The position numbers and the translations under genes are program-made. DNA of 64,000 nt. It comes from Chitinilyticum aquatile DSM 21506. Lineage in GTDB: Bacteria; Pseudomonadota; Gammaproteobacteria; Burkholderiales; Chitinibacteraceae. Position 1 is the first letter of the stretch. Every line of letters begins with the position of its first letter. The notes beneath the pieces are model-generated. The model saw only the letters and a program-made list of their open reading frames with translations, was not told the DNA's origin and did no database searches. The DNA lies in contig NZ_KE387259.1 of the NCBI RefSeq assembly GCF_000430805.1, forward strand, positions 186,001 to 250,000, in the 5' to 3' direction. Shown piece after piece: positions 31,001 to 39,704 of the stretch.

Positions 31001-32043
31001 ACGCGGGCCTGGCCAGCGAGTTGCACGTCATCGGCCACCTGAATGGCGATGACAAGCTGAAGATCAAGAAACGCAACCATGTCCTGCTCGACGAGACGCG
31101 CATCGACCTGCACAAGGCCTGGTCGTTCACCAGCTGGCAAATCCAGCGTCTGCGCGACAATCCGGCCTGCGCAGACAGCGAATATGCACTGCTGTCCGAC
31201 AGGAACGACAAGGGCCTGTTTGCCAAACTGAGCTTTGATCCGAGCGAGGACATCGCCGCGCCGTTTATTGCGACCGGTGCCAAGCCGCGCATCGCCATCC
31301 TGCGCGAACAGGGCGTCAATGGTCATGTCGAAATGGGCGCCGCCTTCACGCGCGCCGGTTTTGCCGCCACCGACGTGCACATGAGCGACATCATTGCCGG
31401 CCGCGTCAAGCTGGATGACTTCCAGGGTCTGGCGGCCTGCGGTGGCTTCTCCTACGGCGACGTACTGGGTGCTGGCGAAGGCTGGGCAAAGAGCATTCTG
31501 TTCAACCCGCAGGCCCGCGAGCAATTCGAAGCCTTCTTCGGCCGCAGCGACACCTTCGGCTTGGGCGTATGCAACGGCTGCCAGATGATGGCCAACCTGT
31601 CGGGCATCATCCCGGGCGCGGAAAACTGGCCAAAATTCACGCGCAACCAGTCGGAGCAGTTTGAAGCCCGCTTTGTGATGGTCGAGCTGCCGGAGTCGCC
31701 GTCGCTGTTCTTCGGCGGCATGACCGGCAGCCAGTTCCCGGTCGTGGTCAGCCACGGCGAAGGCTTTGCCAACTTCAGCCAGCAGGGCAACATCAGCCAG
31801 GCCATCGTTGCAATGCGCTATGTCGACAGCCACGGCAAGGTCACGCAGACCTACCCGCTCAACCCGAATGGCAGCCCGCAAGGCATCGCCGGTGTCACCA
31901 CGGCTGATGGACGCTTCAGCATCATGATGCCGCACCCGGAACGCGTCTTCAGAACAGCTCAGAACAGCTGGCACCCGGAATACTGGGGCGAGGACGGCGG
32001 CTGGATGCGCATGTTCCGCAACGCCCGCAAGTGGCTGGGCTAA
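28093..32043 (+). CDS. purL: Phosphoribosylformylglycinamidine synthase (PurL, large form)
   Basis: 1,316 aa. It catalyses the fourth step of purine synthesis, turning FGAR into FGAM with glutamine and ATP. It is the fused proteobacterial type: N-terminal PurS-like region, two AIR-synthase-like halves ([13 protein letters not shown], and [14 protein letters not shown]), and a C-terminal class I glutamine amidotransferase with the nucleophile in GVCNGCQMM (near 1160) and the His-Glu pair in MMPHPER. ATG at 28093 gives the usual N terminus (AEVLTLRGG); GTG at 28078 is possible. Neither has a clear SD. Confidence 0.97.
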   Translation: MAEVLTLRGGTALSPFRIDKLASTLAAQGLALQLYAEYWHFVELSAPLSEAERDTLERILSYGEPARPELAAGSMLLVLPRLGTISPWSSKATDIALHCGLAGKVIRIERGMVIHASKNGQPLSAAERNTLQPLVYDRMTEQVFDSLDAGRELFRHFEPKPLLSVDILGGGKAELVKANGEFGFALSDDEIDYLVENYQKIGRNPTDVELTMFAQANSEHCRHKIFNANFIINGEAQDYSLFGMIRESHKAAPEGTVVAYSDNSSVIEGAEINRFYPDAVTKEYTGHAEKTHILMKVETHNHPTAISPFAGAATGNGGEIRDEGATGRGSKPKSGLTGFTVSNLNIPGAIQPWEDPAYGKPDRIASALDIMLEGPIGGAAFNNEFGRPNLTGYFRTFEETVNGERRGYHKPIMIAGGMGNIRDIHVGKNALPDGALLIQLGGPGMLIGMGGGAASSMATGANAADLDFDSVQRGNPEIERRAQEVIDRCWQLGEKNPVESIHDVGAGGISNAFPELVNDAGMGAIFDLRKVHIEERGMAPKEIWSNESQERYVLAIKPEALLTFEAIAERERCPFAVIGRVTSDRQLVVEDPHFGNKPVDMPMDVLLGKPPKMTRDVQRIKPEMPVFDSSTLNLKDSLYRVLQLPSVADKKFLITIGDRTVGGYTARDQFVGPWQVPVADVAVTAMTYDTNVGEAMAMGERTPLALISAPASGRMAVGEALTNIAAAPIAKLGDVKLSANWMAAAGHPGEDANLYDTVEAVGLEMCRELGVSIPVGKDSLSMKTVWEDQGEKKAVVAPLSLIISAFAPVTDVRKTLTPQLVNDRDTDLLLIDLGCGKCRLGASALAQVNKQVGNWAPDVVSVPHLKSFFTTVQSLNAQGKLLAYHDRGDGGLIATVAEMMFASHVGVTLEIDELCIDRRRQQRAHDEVTPEDVTRAENGRVMGVLFNEELGAVLQVKRSDTAAVIAAFMNAGLASELHVIGHLNGDDKLKIKKRNHVLLDETRIDLHKAWSFTSWQIQRLRDNPACADSEYALLSDRNDKGLFAKLSFDPSEDIAAPFIATGAKPRIAILREQGVNGHVEMGAAFTRAGFAATDVHMSDIIAGRVKLDDFQGLAACGGFSYGDVLGAGEGWAKSILFNPQAREQFEAFFGRSDTFGLGVCNGCQMMANLSGIIPGAENWPKFTRNQSEQFEARFVMVELPESPSLFFGGMTGSQFPVVVSHGEGFANFSQQGNISQAIVAMRYVDSHGKVTQTYPLNPNGSPQGIAGVTTADGRFSIMMPHPERVFRTAQNSWHPEYWGEDGGWMRMFRNARKWLG

Positions 32044-32072
32044 GGAACAAGTTGCACTGAAGTAAATCCAAG

Positions 32073-32102
32073 CGAAGGCCGCTGCATGCGGCCTTCGTCT
32101 TT
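32073..32102 (+). terminator. Terminator of purL
   Basis: CGAAGGCCGC (32073-32082) and GCGGCCTTCG (32088-32097) form a 10-bp stem with a 5-base loop, followed by TCTTTCC. Confidence 0.7.
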
Positions 32103-32132
32103 CCCGGGAAACCGGTAAACATACACAACCAA

Positions 32133-32179
32133 GTATTGCTGCATACCCCTTGCAATAAAAGGGCTACATGGCAATACCC
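32133..32179. repeat. 47-bp palindromic repeat, copy 8
   Basis: Starts GTATTGCTGCATACCCCTT and ends GGGCTACATGGCAATACCC. The outer seven pairs (GTATTGC/GCAATAC) and the inner CCCTT/AAGGG are kept. It ends 2 bases before the GAGG ribosome binding site of the next gene. Confidence 0.8.
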
Positions 32180-32194
32180 ATGAGGTAATTGAAA

Positions 32195-32569
32195 GTGGCT
32201 TTTTATCTACGCCCTGACCAGGTTCCCGAACTGCAGGACTTGAGCAAAATGGAGCAGCGTATCCTTCTGCGCGGCACCTTCCTGAAAGAACGCGCCATCT
32301 CCACGGTATTCCTGCTTGTCATCATCGTCGCCAGCGTGCAGTTTGCGCTCAATCCGCTACTGCAACACTTCATGCCAACCCTGCGCAATGACAGCATGGT
32401 CTATGCCGGCATTCTGATTGCCTGGCTCTTCATTCTGATGAACGTTCGCGACATCATCCTGATGAATATGCTGCGCCCCAAGTTTGCAGCCAAGCGCGCC
32501 GAGGCGACCGCGCAGAAAGTTGCCGCACTGGAAGGCGCAAGACAGAACGAACAGCAGGACGGCAAGTAG
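32195..32569 (+). CDS. Small two-span membrane protein of unknown function
   Basis: 124 aa. Two hydrophobic spans (about residues 34-55 and 70-92) lie between a charged N terminus and a Lys/Ala/Glu-rich C-terminal tail. I do not recognise a family. GTG at 32195 is chosen because GAGG lies 9 bases upstream; a TTG six bases earlier would be too close. The amidase gene begins 4 bases after its stop, so the two are probably co-transcribed. Confidence 0.7.
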   Translation: MAFYLRPDQVPELQDLSKMEQRILLRGTFLKERAISTVFLLVIIVASVQFALNPLLQHFMPTLRNDSMVYAGILIAWLFILMNVRDIILMNMLRPKFAAKRAEATAQKVAALEGARQNEQQDGK

Positions 32570-32573
32570 CAGA

Positions 32574-33296
32574 ATGATGCGCCAGGCGAAACCCGCATTC
32601 CTGCAAACGCTGGTCATGGCCAGCGTTTTTTGTAGCGCCAGTGTGGCCAGCAGCCACGCGGCACGCATCGTGATCGACGTCGGCCACAACCTTGCCAACC
32701 CCGGCACGACCAGTGCTTATGGTGAAACCGAATTCAGCTACAACCAGGCCCTGGCGGATGTGGTCGTGAAGCAGTTGCAGGCGGCAGGGCATGTGGTGAA
32801 GGTCGTCGGCGCAGATGGCCTGATGAACGAACTGAAGCCACGCGCCGAAGCCGCAAGTGGCAGCGACCTGTTCATTTCGCTGCACCATGACTCGATGAAA
32901 CAGGAATATCTGGAAGAATGGCTGGTCAACGGTCAGTCACAATGGATGAGCGAGCGCTTTCGCGGCTATTCGCTTTACGTATTTTCCGACGGACCGGCTT
33001 ACGCACAAAGCCTGCATTGCGCAGGCATGATCTCGCAAGCCATGCAAAGCCGAGGCTTTCAGCCCACCCTGCATCACAGCGATGGCATTGCCGGCGAAAA
33101 TCGGCCACTACTGGATCGCCAGCTGGGCATTTATCAGGCCAATTTTGCCGTTCTCAAGCACAACAGCATCCCTGCCCTGCTGCTCGAAGCCGGAGTAATC
33201 CGGCACCCGGAAGAGGCAAAACAGCTGAAGCAGCACGCAGTACAGCAAAACATCGCCAAGGCCATCATCGCCGGGCTGGATTGCCTGCTGCGTTAA
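32574..33296 (+). CDS. N-acetylmuramoyl-L-alanine amidase (Amidase_3)
   Basis: 240 aa. A signal peptide (about 1-29, ending SVASSHAA) precedes an Amidase_3 domain. Zinc ligands and catalytic residues are visible: H38 (VIDVGH), E51 or E53 (GETEF), H104/H105 (ISLHHD) and E205 (LLLEAG). Such enzymes cut peptide stems from peptidoglycan in the periplasm. No LysM or AMIN domain is present, so this is a minimal form. Start codons ATG ATG at 32574 and 32577 cannot be told apart. Confidence 0.88.
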   Translation: MMRQAKPAFLQTLVMASVFCSASVASSHAARIVIDVGHNLANPGTTSAYGETEFSYNQALADVVVKQLQAAGHVVKVVGADGLMNELKPRAEAASGSDLFISLHHDSMKQEYLEEWLVNGQSQWMSERFRGYSLYVFSDGPAYAQSLHCAGMISQAMQSRGFQPTLHHSDGIAGENRPLLDRQLGIYQANFAVLKHNSIPALLLEAGVIRHPEEAKQLKQHAVQQNIAKAIIAGLDCLLR

Positions 33297-33436
33297 ACAA
33301 CCACCTTGCGGCATCGGCATCAGGGAATCTGCGTAGTCAGAATGCGCAGGCCATTACATTACCGCATCAGCGATTATCTGCAGCACAATCCACTCGCGCC
33401 CGCAGGCAAAAGGCCTTTCGCAGATCAAAGAGCAAT

Positions 33437-33464
33437 AAAAAAGGGCAGCTTGCGCTGCCCTTTT
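33437..33464. terminator. Bidirectional terminator between the amidase and porin genes
   Basis: AAAAAAGGGCAGC is mirrored by GCTGCCCTTTT with a 4-base loop. A-run on one side and T-run on the other suit both convergent genes. Confidence 0.85.
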
Positions 33465-33494
33465 CGTATCTAAGCGTTTGACTAGGTCAGACGA

Positions 33495-34589
33495 TTAGAA
33501 GCCAGTCCAAGTACCAACGGTCAGGCGGAAGCTGTTGTCTTTGCTTGCAACAGAACCGTCATAACGCGGGGAGTAGTTACCACCTACGTCGTTGGAAGTG
33601 CTGTCATACATGTGATAACGGCCTTGTACGAAGAACACGGAGTTCTTGGAGATGCTGTAGTTCCATTGACCAGCGATTTGCTGAGCACCGGAGTTACGGG
33701 AACCCGGGTTAGCGCCACCGCTTACATCAGCGTCCATCAGTTGCTGGTAGGAAACAGTGATGCTGTTCTTGCCGAAGCTGTAGCCACCACCGATCAACCA
33801 CTGATCAGCTTCAGCTTCAACGTTGTTCAGGGTAACGCTGTTGTGCTTGTACAGACCACGCAGGTTGAAGTCGCCGAAGTTGTAGCGAGCGCCAACGAAG
33901 TACAGTTCGGTTTCGTTTTGGCTGCCCTTAACATTCAGCCAGCTAGCAGTGTCGCCGCCGAAGGATTGTTGGGTGTGAGCGCGGTTGTTCAGGACTTGAT
34001 AACCAGCGTTCAGGTTGAAACCACCCCAGGAACCATTCAGGCCCAGATCCCAGCCGTCAGCATTGGAGCCGTCAGCTGCGTAGGAACCGATGATGTACTG
34101 AGCAGTCAGGCCAACACCGCTGAAGGACGGAGTAGCGTAGCGGATGGAACCGCCGAAGCCATCACGACCAGTCCAAACAGCCAGAGTACCTTGGTCAGCG
34201 GTCATGTTGCCCGAACCGTTAACACCGTACGGCCAGTCCAGAGTCAGGTAGGTGTCGGTGAACTGGTTACCAAAGCGCAGGTTACCCCAGCTGCCTTCGT
34301 AGCCGATCCAGGCTTCACGAGCACCCCAGGAATCGTATTTCCAGTCAGTAGCGACTTTCTGAGCCAGGCGCCAGGACAGGGTATCACCGTTGTCCAGCTT
34401 GTCCTTGCCATCAACGTTGATGGTGATTGCGATTTCTTCGTACAGTTGGGTACCGGAGCTGTTACCTTCAGCACGGTTAGTACCAACCATCAAATCCATT
34501 TCAGCGGAACCGCTGATTGCCACTTCGGCCATAGCCGGAACTGCGAATGCTGCTGCCAGGGCAGAAGCGATCAGAACACGCTTGAACAT
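33495..34589 (-). CDS. Outer membrane trimeric porin, Neisseria/Burkholderia type
   Basis: 364 aa. A clear signal peptide (MFKRVLIASALAAAFAVPAMA) precedes a beta-barrel sequence of alternating residues that ends in F, as outer membrane proteins do (TVGTWTGF). It has the porin motifs ...RLAQK...WGAREAWIGYEG.WGNLRFGNQ. Diffusion channel in the outer membrane. AGGAGA lies close before the ATG, and codons are strongly biased, both signs of high expression. It is related to but clearly distinct from the porin at 43368-44465. Confidence 0.95.
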   Translation of the reverse strand: MFKRVLIASALAAAFAVPAMAEVAISGSAEMDLMVGTNRAEGNSSGTQLYEEIAITINVDGKDKLDNGDTLSWRLAQKVATDWKYDSWGAREAWIGYEGSWGNLRFGNQFTDTYLTLDWPYGVNGSGNMTADQGTLAVWTGRDGFGGSIRYATPSFSGVGLTAQYIIGSYAADGSNADGWDLGLNGSWGGFNLNAGYQVLNNRAHTQQSFGGDTASWLNVKGSQNETELYFVGARYNFGDFNLRGLYKHNSVTLNNVEAEADQWLIGGGYSFGKNSITVSYQQLMDADVSGGANPGSRNSGAQQIAGQWNYSISKNSVFFVQGRYHMYDSTSNDVGGNYSPRYDGSVASKDNSFRLTVGTWTGF

Positions 34590-34673
34590 TTAGTTTTCTC
34601 CTAGACACGAGAGGTTTGTTAAAACCACCTGTATTAACATCAACCAGTTGAATGTTTGATGCCTACGAATCGG

Positions 34674-34702
34674 AGAATACGCAATCCTTCCCGAGCACGC
34701 AA
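34674..34702 (-). promoter_or_regulatory. Putative sigma-70 promoter of the porin gene
   Basis: On the minus strand TTGCGT, 17 bases, then TATTCT. The -10 lies about 85 bases before the porin start, leaving a leader of about 75 nt. The rest of the gap, to 34897, holds nothing I can name. Confidence 0.45.
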
Positions 34703-34897
34703 AACTACACTGCATCAGCAAGTCCTATTGTTGGATATCTGCAACATCAAGAGAGTGCCGCCACGGCAAAGTCAAGCAGGGCAAGGGTTTGCCGGCATTT
34801 TGCAGGCGCAGCGCCTCCCATTTCCCGGTTTATCAGGGTACTGAATCACAAGAATCGTTGCTGGTGGGCAAGTGCAGATGAGACGGCCTTCACAAAG

Positions 34898-34927
34898 GAC
34901 AAAGGGCGGGATTACCCGCCCTTTGTC
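34898..34927 (-). terminator. Terminator of the PilZ-domain gene
   Basis: GACAAAGGGCGGG and CCCGCCCTTTGTC form a perfect 13-bp stem with a 4-base loop, touching the stop codon of the minus-strand gene. Confidence 0.75.
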
Positions 34928-35684
34928 AGTCCAGCAAGGCCTTGCGATCCCGTTCGAGCTGCACCATCAGGCGCTGCAGACTGGCCTCGACAGTACGGGA
35001 AACTCCCAGAAATTTGGCACCGACAAAGCAGCGGGGCCCGGTGTTCAGCGTCATTGCACGCAGGGAACGAATTTCGAGACTGATTTTTACCTGCCCAAGC
35101 GGGCCTAGCTCGAACCATGCATCGCTGAATTGCTGTCCGACCTCGATCTGCGACATGACTTCGACGGGCAGCCACGCACCGAAGCCCCCCAGTGACAGGT
35201 CATGCAGCTCCAGTGTCAGGTTGGCACCACTTGCCAGCTTCAACTGACAGCGATAGGGGCTGGCCATCGGAGTGGTCAGCCGGAAATACTCCCGCCGCTG
35301 CAACTTGATCAGGCTGGGCGGAAATGCGGCAATAAAAGCCGGCTTTCCCTCAAAGGAGCAAGTGCGGGCGCCGCCAATCGCGAACTGGATTTTCACGCCT
35401 TCCGGCGCAGCCACCATCAGTATCTTGTCGGCCTTTTGCAGTGCATCATTGGTCGGCGGATGTCCCCCAAGATCAAAAATGAACTGCCGCGCCTTGCTGT
35501 CCACATCGAGAACCCGGGTCAGCATCATGCCCTGCCCCTGATTAAAATACACCGCCAGCGACGTCGCACGCTGGGCAAGCTGGCGCAATTCGTAGGCCAC
35601 GGCCATGGGAGAGTCGTGCACGAAGGGAGACAAATCCTGCTCATGCGCTATCGGTTGCTGCAAATGATCGGTTTGGTTGGTCAT
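34926..35684 (-). CDS. ycgR: YcgR-type cyclic-di-GMP flagellar brake protein
   Basis: 252 aa. An N-terminal YcgR domain (about 20-125) is followed by a PilZ domain. The c-di-GMP-binding motifs are present: RREYFR (after LQ) and DLSLGGFG. In enteric bacteria YcgR bound to c-di-GMP slows the flagellar motor. No flagellar genes are in the window. ATG at 35684 is chosen to drop an unconserved upstream extension; its SD is weak. The diguanylate cyclases in this window could feed it. Confidence 0.88.
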   Translation of the reverse strand: MTNQTDHLQQPIAHEQDLSPFVHDSPMAVAYELRQLAQRATSLAVYFNQGQGMMLTRVLDVDSKARQFIFDLGGHPPTNDALQKADKILMVAAPEGVKIQFAIGGARTCSFEGKPAFIAAFPPSLIKLQRREYFRLTTPMASPYRCQLKLASGANLTLELHDLSLGGFGAWLPVEVMSQIEVGQQFSDAWFELGPLGQVKISLEIRSLRAMTLNTGPRCFVGAKFLGVSRTVEASLQRLMVQLERDRKALLD

Positions 35685-35778
35685 TTCACGCTGCACAGCA
35701 TCTGTTATTTGAGCGATGTATATTTCACGACGGGATTGAATGATAGCTGTTTTGGGCCCACGAACTGGACAGACTGAA

Positions 35779-36366
35779 TTATCCGCCGCTCTTTTCCTGC
35801 AACAGCAAGCGCAGATCATGCACCAGCACAGCAGGGTCGCTGCCGTAATTGATCAGTACGCGACTCTTCCCCTGTCGATCCAGCAGATACATGCCCGCCG
35901 TATGGTCGACAGTGTAATCCTTGCCTTCACCCTGTTTGCGATAAACAACCTGGTACTTTCGGGCCACATCGGCAATCTGTTCGGCAGAGCCGGTCAGACC
36001 GACAAATGACGGGTGAAAGGCGGGAACATACTGCGCCAGCAGATCCGGCGTATCGCGCTCAGGGTCGACCGAAACAAAGAGCACCTGCACATCCCTGCCA
36101 GCGTCGCCTAGCTGCGGCAGTACATCGCGCATCTCGGCCAGCGTGGTCGGGCAGACGTCCGGGCAATGCGTGTAGCCAAAAAAGAGAGCCACCACCTTCC
36201 CGCGATAATCCGCCAGGCTGTGCGGTTTTCCTGCTGCATCGCGCAGCGAAAAATCGCCGCCAATCGCCTGGCCGGACAAATCCGCCCCCTGGAATTCGGG
36301 TGCAGGCTGGCAGGCCTGCAAGAGCAAGGCCATGAGCGCTACACCTATCATTCGCAAGCCACGCAT
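35779..36366 (-). CDS. SCO1/SenC family lipoprotein
   Basis: 195 aa. A lipobox (LLLQAC, Cys19) marks a lipoprotein. The thioredoxin-like fold carries the copper motif C68PDVC72 and His155 (VDHTAGM). Such proteins deliver copper to the CuA site of cytochrome oxidase or act as thiol reductases. GGAGGAGATCAGC precedes the ATG at 36366. It lies 17 bp after bioD, probably in the same transcript. Confidence 0.93.
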   Translation of the reverse strand: MRGLRMIGVALMALLLQACQPAPEFQGADLSGQAIGGDFSLRDAAGKPHSLADYRGKVVALFFGYTHCPDVCPTTLAEMRDVLPQLGDAGRDVQVLFVSVDPERDTPDLLAQYVPAFHPSFVGLTGSAEQIADVARKYQVVYRKQGEGKDYTVDHTAGMYLLDRQGKSRVLINYGSDPAVLVHDLRLLLQEKSGG

Positions 36367-36383
36367 GCTGATCTCCTCCGGTT

Positions 36384-37082
36384 TCATGACTGTCGCACGG
36401 GCAATTCCAGCGCGGCCAGCAGCCCAGAATCTACCGGTAATACCAGCTCGCCGGCATCGGGCCTGTGCTCCAGCTCCGCCAGCAAGGGGGCCGGCATGTG
36501 CGCGGTGAGGTAGGCGAGATTGTCTGCATAGCGATTCATGGCTGGCTCGAGCGGATTGGCGACCCACCCCAGCAAGCGACATGAACTGGCAAGAATCGCC
36601 GCCGCACTGAGCATGGCATGATTGATGCAGCCCAGCCGCATGCCGACGACCAGAATGACTGGCAGATCAAGCGCAGCCGCCAGATCGGCCATGGTCAATT
36701 CATCGCTCAGCGGTGCCAGCCAGCCACCCGCACCTTCAACCAGCACAACATCGGTCTGCTGCCGCAGCCCGGCCAGACAATGCTGCAGATGAGCCAGATC
36801 GATGCGGACACCGGCTTCGCGCGCGGCAATGTGTGGCGAGACGGGCGGCTCGAACAGATAAGGCGCGGCCAGCTCGCTTGCCACTGGCACCGTGCTCGCC
36901 GCGGCGTGCACGGCCACATCGGCACTCCACAGGCGGCCATCACGCCACTCGCAGCCGGACGCAACCGGCTTCATGCCGGCAACGCGCAAACCGGCACGCC
37001 CCAGACCGCGCAGCAGCTGGGCAGTGACCACGCTCTTGCCTGCGTCGGTGTCCGTTCCGGTAATAAAAACAGCTTTACCCAT
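36384..37082 (-). CDS. bioD: Dethiobiotin synthetase
   Basis: 232 aa. It closes the ureido ring of dethiobiotin from DAPA, CO2 and ATP. The P-loop is GTDTDAGKS (residues 9-17), followed by GMKPVASG; VEGAGGWLAPL is the family signature. It follows bioC on the same strand with 56 bp between, a gap filled by a 47-bp repeat copy. ATG at 37082 fits the family N terminus (MGKAVFITGTDT); GGGG lies 10 bases upstream. Confidence 0.95.
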   Translation of the reverse strand: MGKAVFITGTDTDAGKSVVTAQLLRGLGRAGLRVAGMKPVASGCEWRDGRLWSADVAVHAAASTVPVASELAAPYLFEPPVSPHIAAREAGVRIDLAHLQHCLAGLRQQTDVVLVEGAGGWLAPLSDELTMADLAAALDLPVILVVGMRLGCINHAMLSAAAILASSCRLLGWVANPLEPAMNRYADNLAYLTAHMPAPLLAELEHRPDAGELVLPVDSGLLAALELPVRQS

Positions 37083-37086
37083 TAAT

Positions 37087-37133
37087 GTATTACCCCACAA
37101 CCATTCAACCAGAATGGCTACAGAAGCATACCC
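37087..37133. repeat. 47-bp palindromic repeat, copy 9
   Basis: Starts GTATTACCCCACAACCATTC and ends GAATGGCTACAGAAGCATACCC. The inner CCATTC/GAATGG and outer GTAT/ATAC pairs are kept. It fills the bioC-bioD gap, 4 bases from the bioD start and 5 bases from the bioC stop, and includes the bioD SD. Confidence 0.75.
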
Positions 37134-37138
37134 TCCAT

Positions 37139-38032
37139 TTATCGCCGTGGCCGAAACTCAATGATCTGCGCCCCATCGGGAAGATGCCGCACAGGCCCGC
37201 TTTCCGGCTTCCACGCATGCCCATAAATCACTTCATAGGTACAGGGCAGCACCCCGTCACGCCGCAGGGTTTCGTACTGTGCCTGCACCTGCCGCCAGGC
37301 GGCCTTGCCCATCAACCCTTGCCGGCGCCCGTCAGTGTGGTTGCTGGCACCGATGTCCTTCAGGTCGCGCATGACACCACGGGCATCCTTGTAGGTCAGA
37401 GTCAGATATTCCATGTCCATCACCGGACCGGCAAAGCCCTGCTGCCCCAGCGCATCGCCCAGATCATGCATGTCGATGAAGCGATTGACATGGCTATAGC
37501 CATCAACGCCATCGAATGCCACACGCAACTCTTTCAGCGTATCCGGCCCAAGTGTGGCGAACATCAGCAGGCCGCCGGGCTTGAGCACGCGGAAAAACTC
37601 GGCGAAGACGGCATCGGGCGTATTGCACCACTGGATCGTCAGGCTTGACCAGATCAGGTCAAGCGAGGCATCGGCAAAGGGCAGCGCCTCGACATCGCCA
37701 CAGACGGGCATCGCCTTCTGCCGGTCGAGCAAACCGAAGAGCTTGCGCAAGCCGCCCGACTGCTTGCGGGCCACCACCTGCAACATTCCCGGCGCCAGAT
37801 CCAGCGCAAGCAACTGCGCAGTAGCAAAGCGCTCGCGCAAGGCCGGCAAAGCGTAGCCAGTTCCACAACCGGCATCCAGCACCCGCGCCGGATTGAGCTT
37901 CACCAGCGACAGGCGGTCGAGCATGCGGTCCGCCACTTCGCGCTGCAAAACCGCCGCCGCATCATAGCTCTCCGCTGCCTTGTCGAAGGCGGCGCGAACT
38001 GCGGCCTTGCCGGTGTAGAACGCCTCGCTCAT
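37139..38032 (-). CDS. bioC: Malonyl-ACP O-methyltransferase
   Basis: 297 aa. It is a SAM-dependent methyltransferase with the motif VLDAGCGTGYALP (near 50-62) and the BioC-type DIVSNL-like region written here as LIWSSLTIQWCN. BioC methylates malonyl-ACP so that fatty acid enzymes can build the pimeloyl chain of biotin. Its place directly before bioD supports the call. The ATG overlaps the dedA stop by 4 bp. Confidence 0.93.
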   Translation of the reverse strand: MSEAFYTGKAAVRAAFDKAAESYDAAAVLQREVADRMLDRLSLVKLNPARVLDAGCGTGYALPALRERFATAQLLALDLAPGMLQVVARKQSGGLRKLFGLLDRQKAMPVCGDVEALPFADASLDLIWSSLTIQWCNTPDAVFAEFFRVLKPGGLLMFATLGPDTLKELRVAFDGVDGYSHVNRFIDMHDLGDALGQQGFAGPVMDMEYLTLTYKDARGVMRDLKDIGASNHTDGRRQGLMGKAAWRQVQAQYETLRRDGVLPCTYEVIYGHAWKPESGPVRHLPDGAQIIEFRPRR

Positions 38033-38676
38033 GCCTGCACTTTCCGCTGCTGCCATTTATTGCGCAGGAAGTGGATCAGCATCGGCGCAAAGGAAATGCC
38101 GACGATCAGCAGTACCATCACGGTGAGATTCTTGCGAATGAACTCGACATTGCCGAAGTAATATCCCAGCGTCACCAGCCCGCCCACCCAGACCAGGGTG
38201 CCGAAGACACTGAACGCCAGAAAACGCAGATAAGGCATGCCACTCATGCCGGCCACAAACGGCGCGAAGGTACGCACGATCGGCACAAAGCGCGCCAGTG
38301 TGACGGTCTTGCCGCCATGGTGCGCATAGAAAGCCTTGGTCTGTTCCAGGTAATCGCGGCGGAAAATGCGCGAGTCGGGATTGCGGAAGAGGCGCTCGCC
38401 CGCCGTGCGTCCAATCACGTAGTTGGTGCTGTCGCCCAGAATTGCCGCCGCAATCAGCGTGGCACTCAGCACCACCGGATCCATCTTGCCCAGTGCCGCA
38501 ACCAGACCAGCGACGAACAGCAGGGAATCGCCCGGCAGGAAAGGCATCACCACCAGCCCGGTTTCGCAGAAAATGATCAGGAACAGCATCAGATAGATCT
38601 GCGTGCCATACAGCGTCGCCCACTGCTCCAGCACCAGATCCAGATGCAGGAAGAGATCAAGAAAATTGAATTCCAT
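38029..38676 (-). CDS. DedA family membrane protein
   Basis: 215 aa with about five membrane segments. Family marks are F.ETGLVV.PFLPGDSLLF, G...Y..G, and R.FVPIVRTFAPFVAG. DedA proteins are proposed flippases for undecaprenyl phosphate or phospholipids in the inner membrane. It overlaps bioC by 4 bp (ATGA). AAGGA lies about 10 bases before ATG 38676. Confidence 0.93.
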   Translation of the reverse strand: MEFNFLDLFLHLDLVLEQWATLYGTQIYLMLFLIIFCETGLVVMPFLPGDSLLFVAGLVAALGKMDPVVLSATLIAAAILGDSTNYVIGRTAGERLFRNPDSRIFRRDYLEQTKAFYAHHGGKTVTLARFVPIVRTFAPFVAGMSGMPYLRFLAFSVFGTLVWVGGLVTLGYYFGNVEFIRKNLTVMVLLIVGISFAPMLIHFLRNKWQQRKVQA

Positions 38677-38700
38677 GCTTGTCATTCCTTGGCAAGACAA

Positions 38701-38728
38701 AAACGCCGACGAACATGTCCGTCGGCGT
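38701..38728 (-). terminator. Terminator of the secD-secF unit
   Basis: ACGCCGAC pairs with GTCGGCGT around a short loop. On the minus strand the hairpin is followed by TTTTTG. It lies just after the secF stop. Confidence 0.75.
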
Positions 38729-38753
38729 ATCTGGCAGCTGCGCAGGCAGCTGC

Positions 38754-39692
38754 TTAAACTACGGCTTCTTCCTTGACGACGGTCTGCTTGACCATATTGT
38801 CACGGGAAACACCAAACATCAGCAGCAGCGGCGAGGCCACCAGCACCGACGAATAGATACCGAACACGATGCCGATCGTCAACGCCATCGAGAAGCCATG
38901 CAGTGCCGCACCACCAAACACCAGCATCGACAGCACCATGGCTTCGGTCGAAGCGTGCGTGATGATGGTCCGGCTCATGGTGGCCGTGATCGCGTTATCG
39001 ATCACTTCGGGAACAGTCTTGCCACGCATGGTCGGCTTGTGGAAGTTCTCGCGAATCCGGTCGAACACCACCACCGACTCGTTTACCGAGTAGCCCAGAA
39101 CTGCCAGCACACCGGCCAGCACCGCCAGCGAGAACTCCCACTGGAAGAAGGCAAAGCAGCCAAGGATGATGACCACATCGTGCATGTTGGCGATCACGGC
39201 GGAGACTGCGAAGCGCCATTCAAAGCGGACGGCCAGATACATGATGATGCCCAGGCAGACGACAGCCAGTGCAGTCAGGCCATGAGTGACCAGTTCGTCA
39301 CCGACCGAGGGGCCGATGAATTCGACCTTCATCACCTTCACATCCGGGCGCGACGATTTCAGCACATTGAATACTTCATCGGACAACTGCGCGCTGGTTT
39401 TGCCCTTGATGTTCGGCAGACGCACCATCACATCGCGCGCGGTGCCCAGTGACTGCACCTGCGCCTCGCCATATTTCAGGCTGTCGACGTGCTGGCGAAT
39501 CTGCTGGAAGTCGGCCGGCTGCTCGTAGCGCAGCTCAACGACTGTCCCACCGGTAAATTCGACGCCGAAGTTCAGTCCCTTGTGCACCAGGAAGAAAACA
39601 GCCACCACAAAAGTAAGCAGCGAAATCGCCGTGGTGAGCTTGCCATAGCTCATGAACGGGATATCGCGCTTGATATGGAAAAATTCGATCAT
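38754..39692 (-). CDS. secF: Protein translocase subunit SecF
   Basis: 312 aa, six membrane segments with a large periplasmic loop after the first. Marks: FGVEFTGGTVVELR near the start and the RND-like stretch GYSVNESVVVFDRIREN. With SecD it pulls preproteins out of SecYEG using the proton gradient. AAGGGG lies 9 bases before the ATG. It follows secD by 12 bp. Confidence 0.97.
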   Translation of the reverse strand: MIEFFHIKRDIPFMSYGKLTTAISLLTFVVAVFFLVHKGLNFGVEFTGGTVVELRYEQPADFQQIRQHVDSLKYGEAQVQSLGTARDVMVRLPNIKGKTSAQLSDEVFNVLKSSRPDVKVMKVEFIGPSVGDELVTHGLTALAVVCLGIIMYLAVRFEWRFAVSAVIANMHDVVIILGCFAFFQWEFSLAVLAGVLAVLGYSVNESVVVFDRIRENFHKPTMRGKTVPEVIDNAITATMSRTIITHASTEAMVLSMLVFGGAALHGFSMALTIGIVFGIYSSVLVASPLLLMFGVSRDNMVKQTVVKEEAVV

Positions 39693-39704
39693 GTGCTTAT
39701 CCCC

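Noticed and set aside
33612-34604. 330-codon plus-strand frame opposite the first porin
   Set aside because: Shadow caused by the strong codon bias of the porin gene.
34623-34680. Possible twelfth repeat copy upstream of the porin (GTATTAAC... AATACGC)
   Set aside because: The spacing between the ends is not 47 bp and the ATACCC end is missing.
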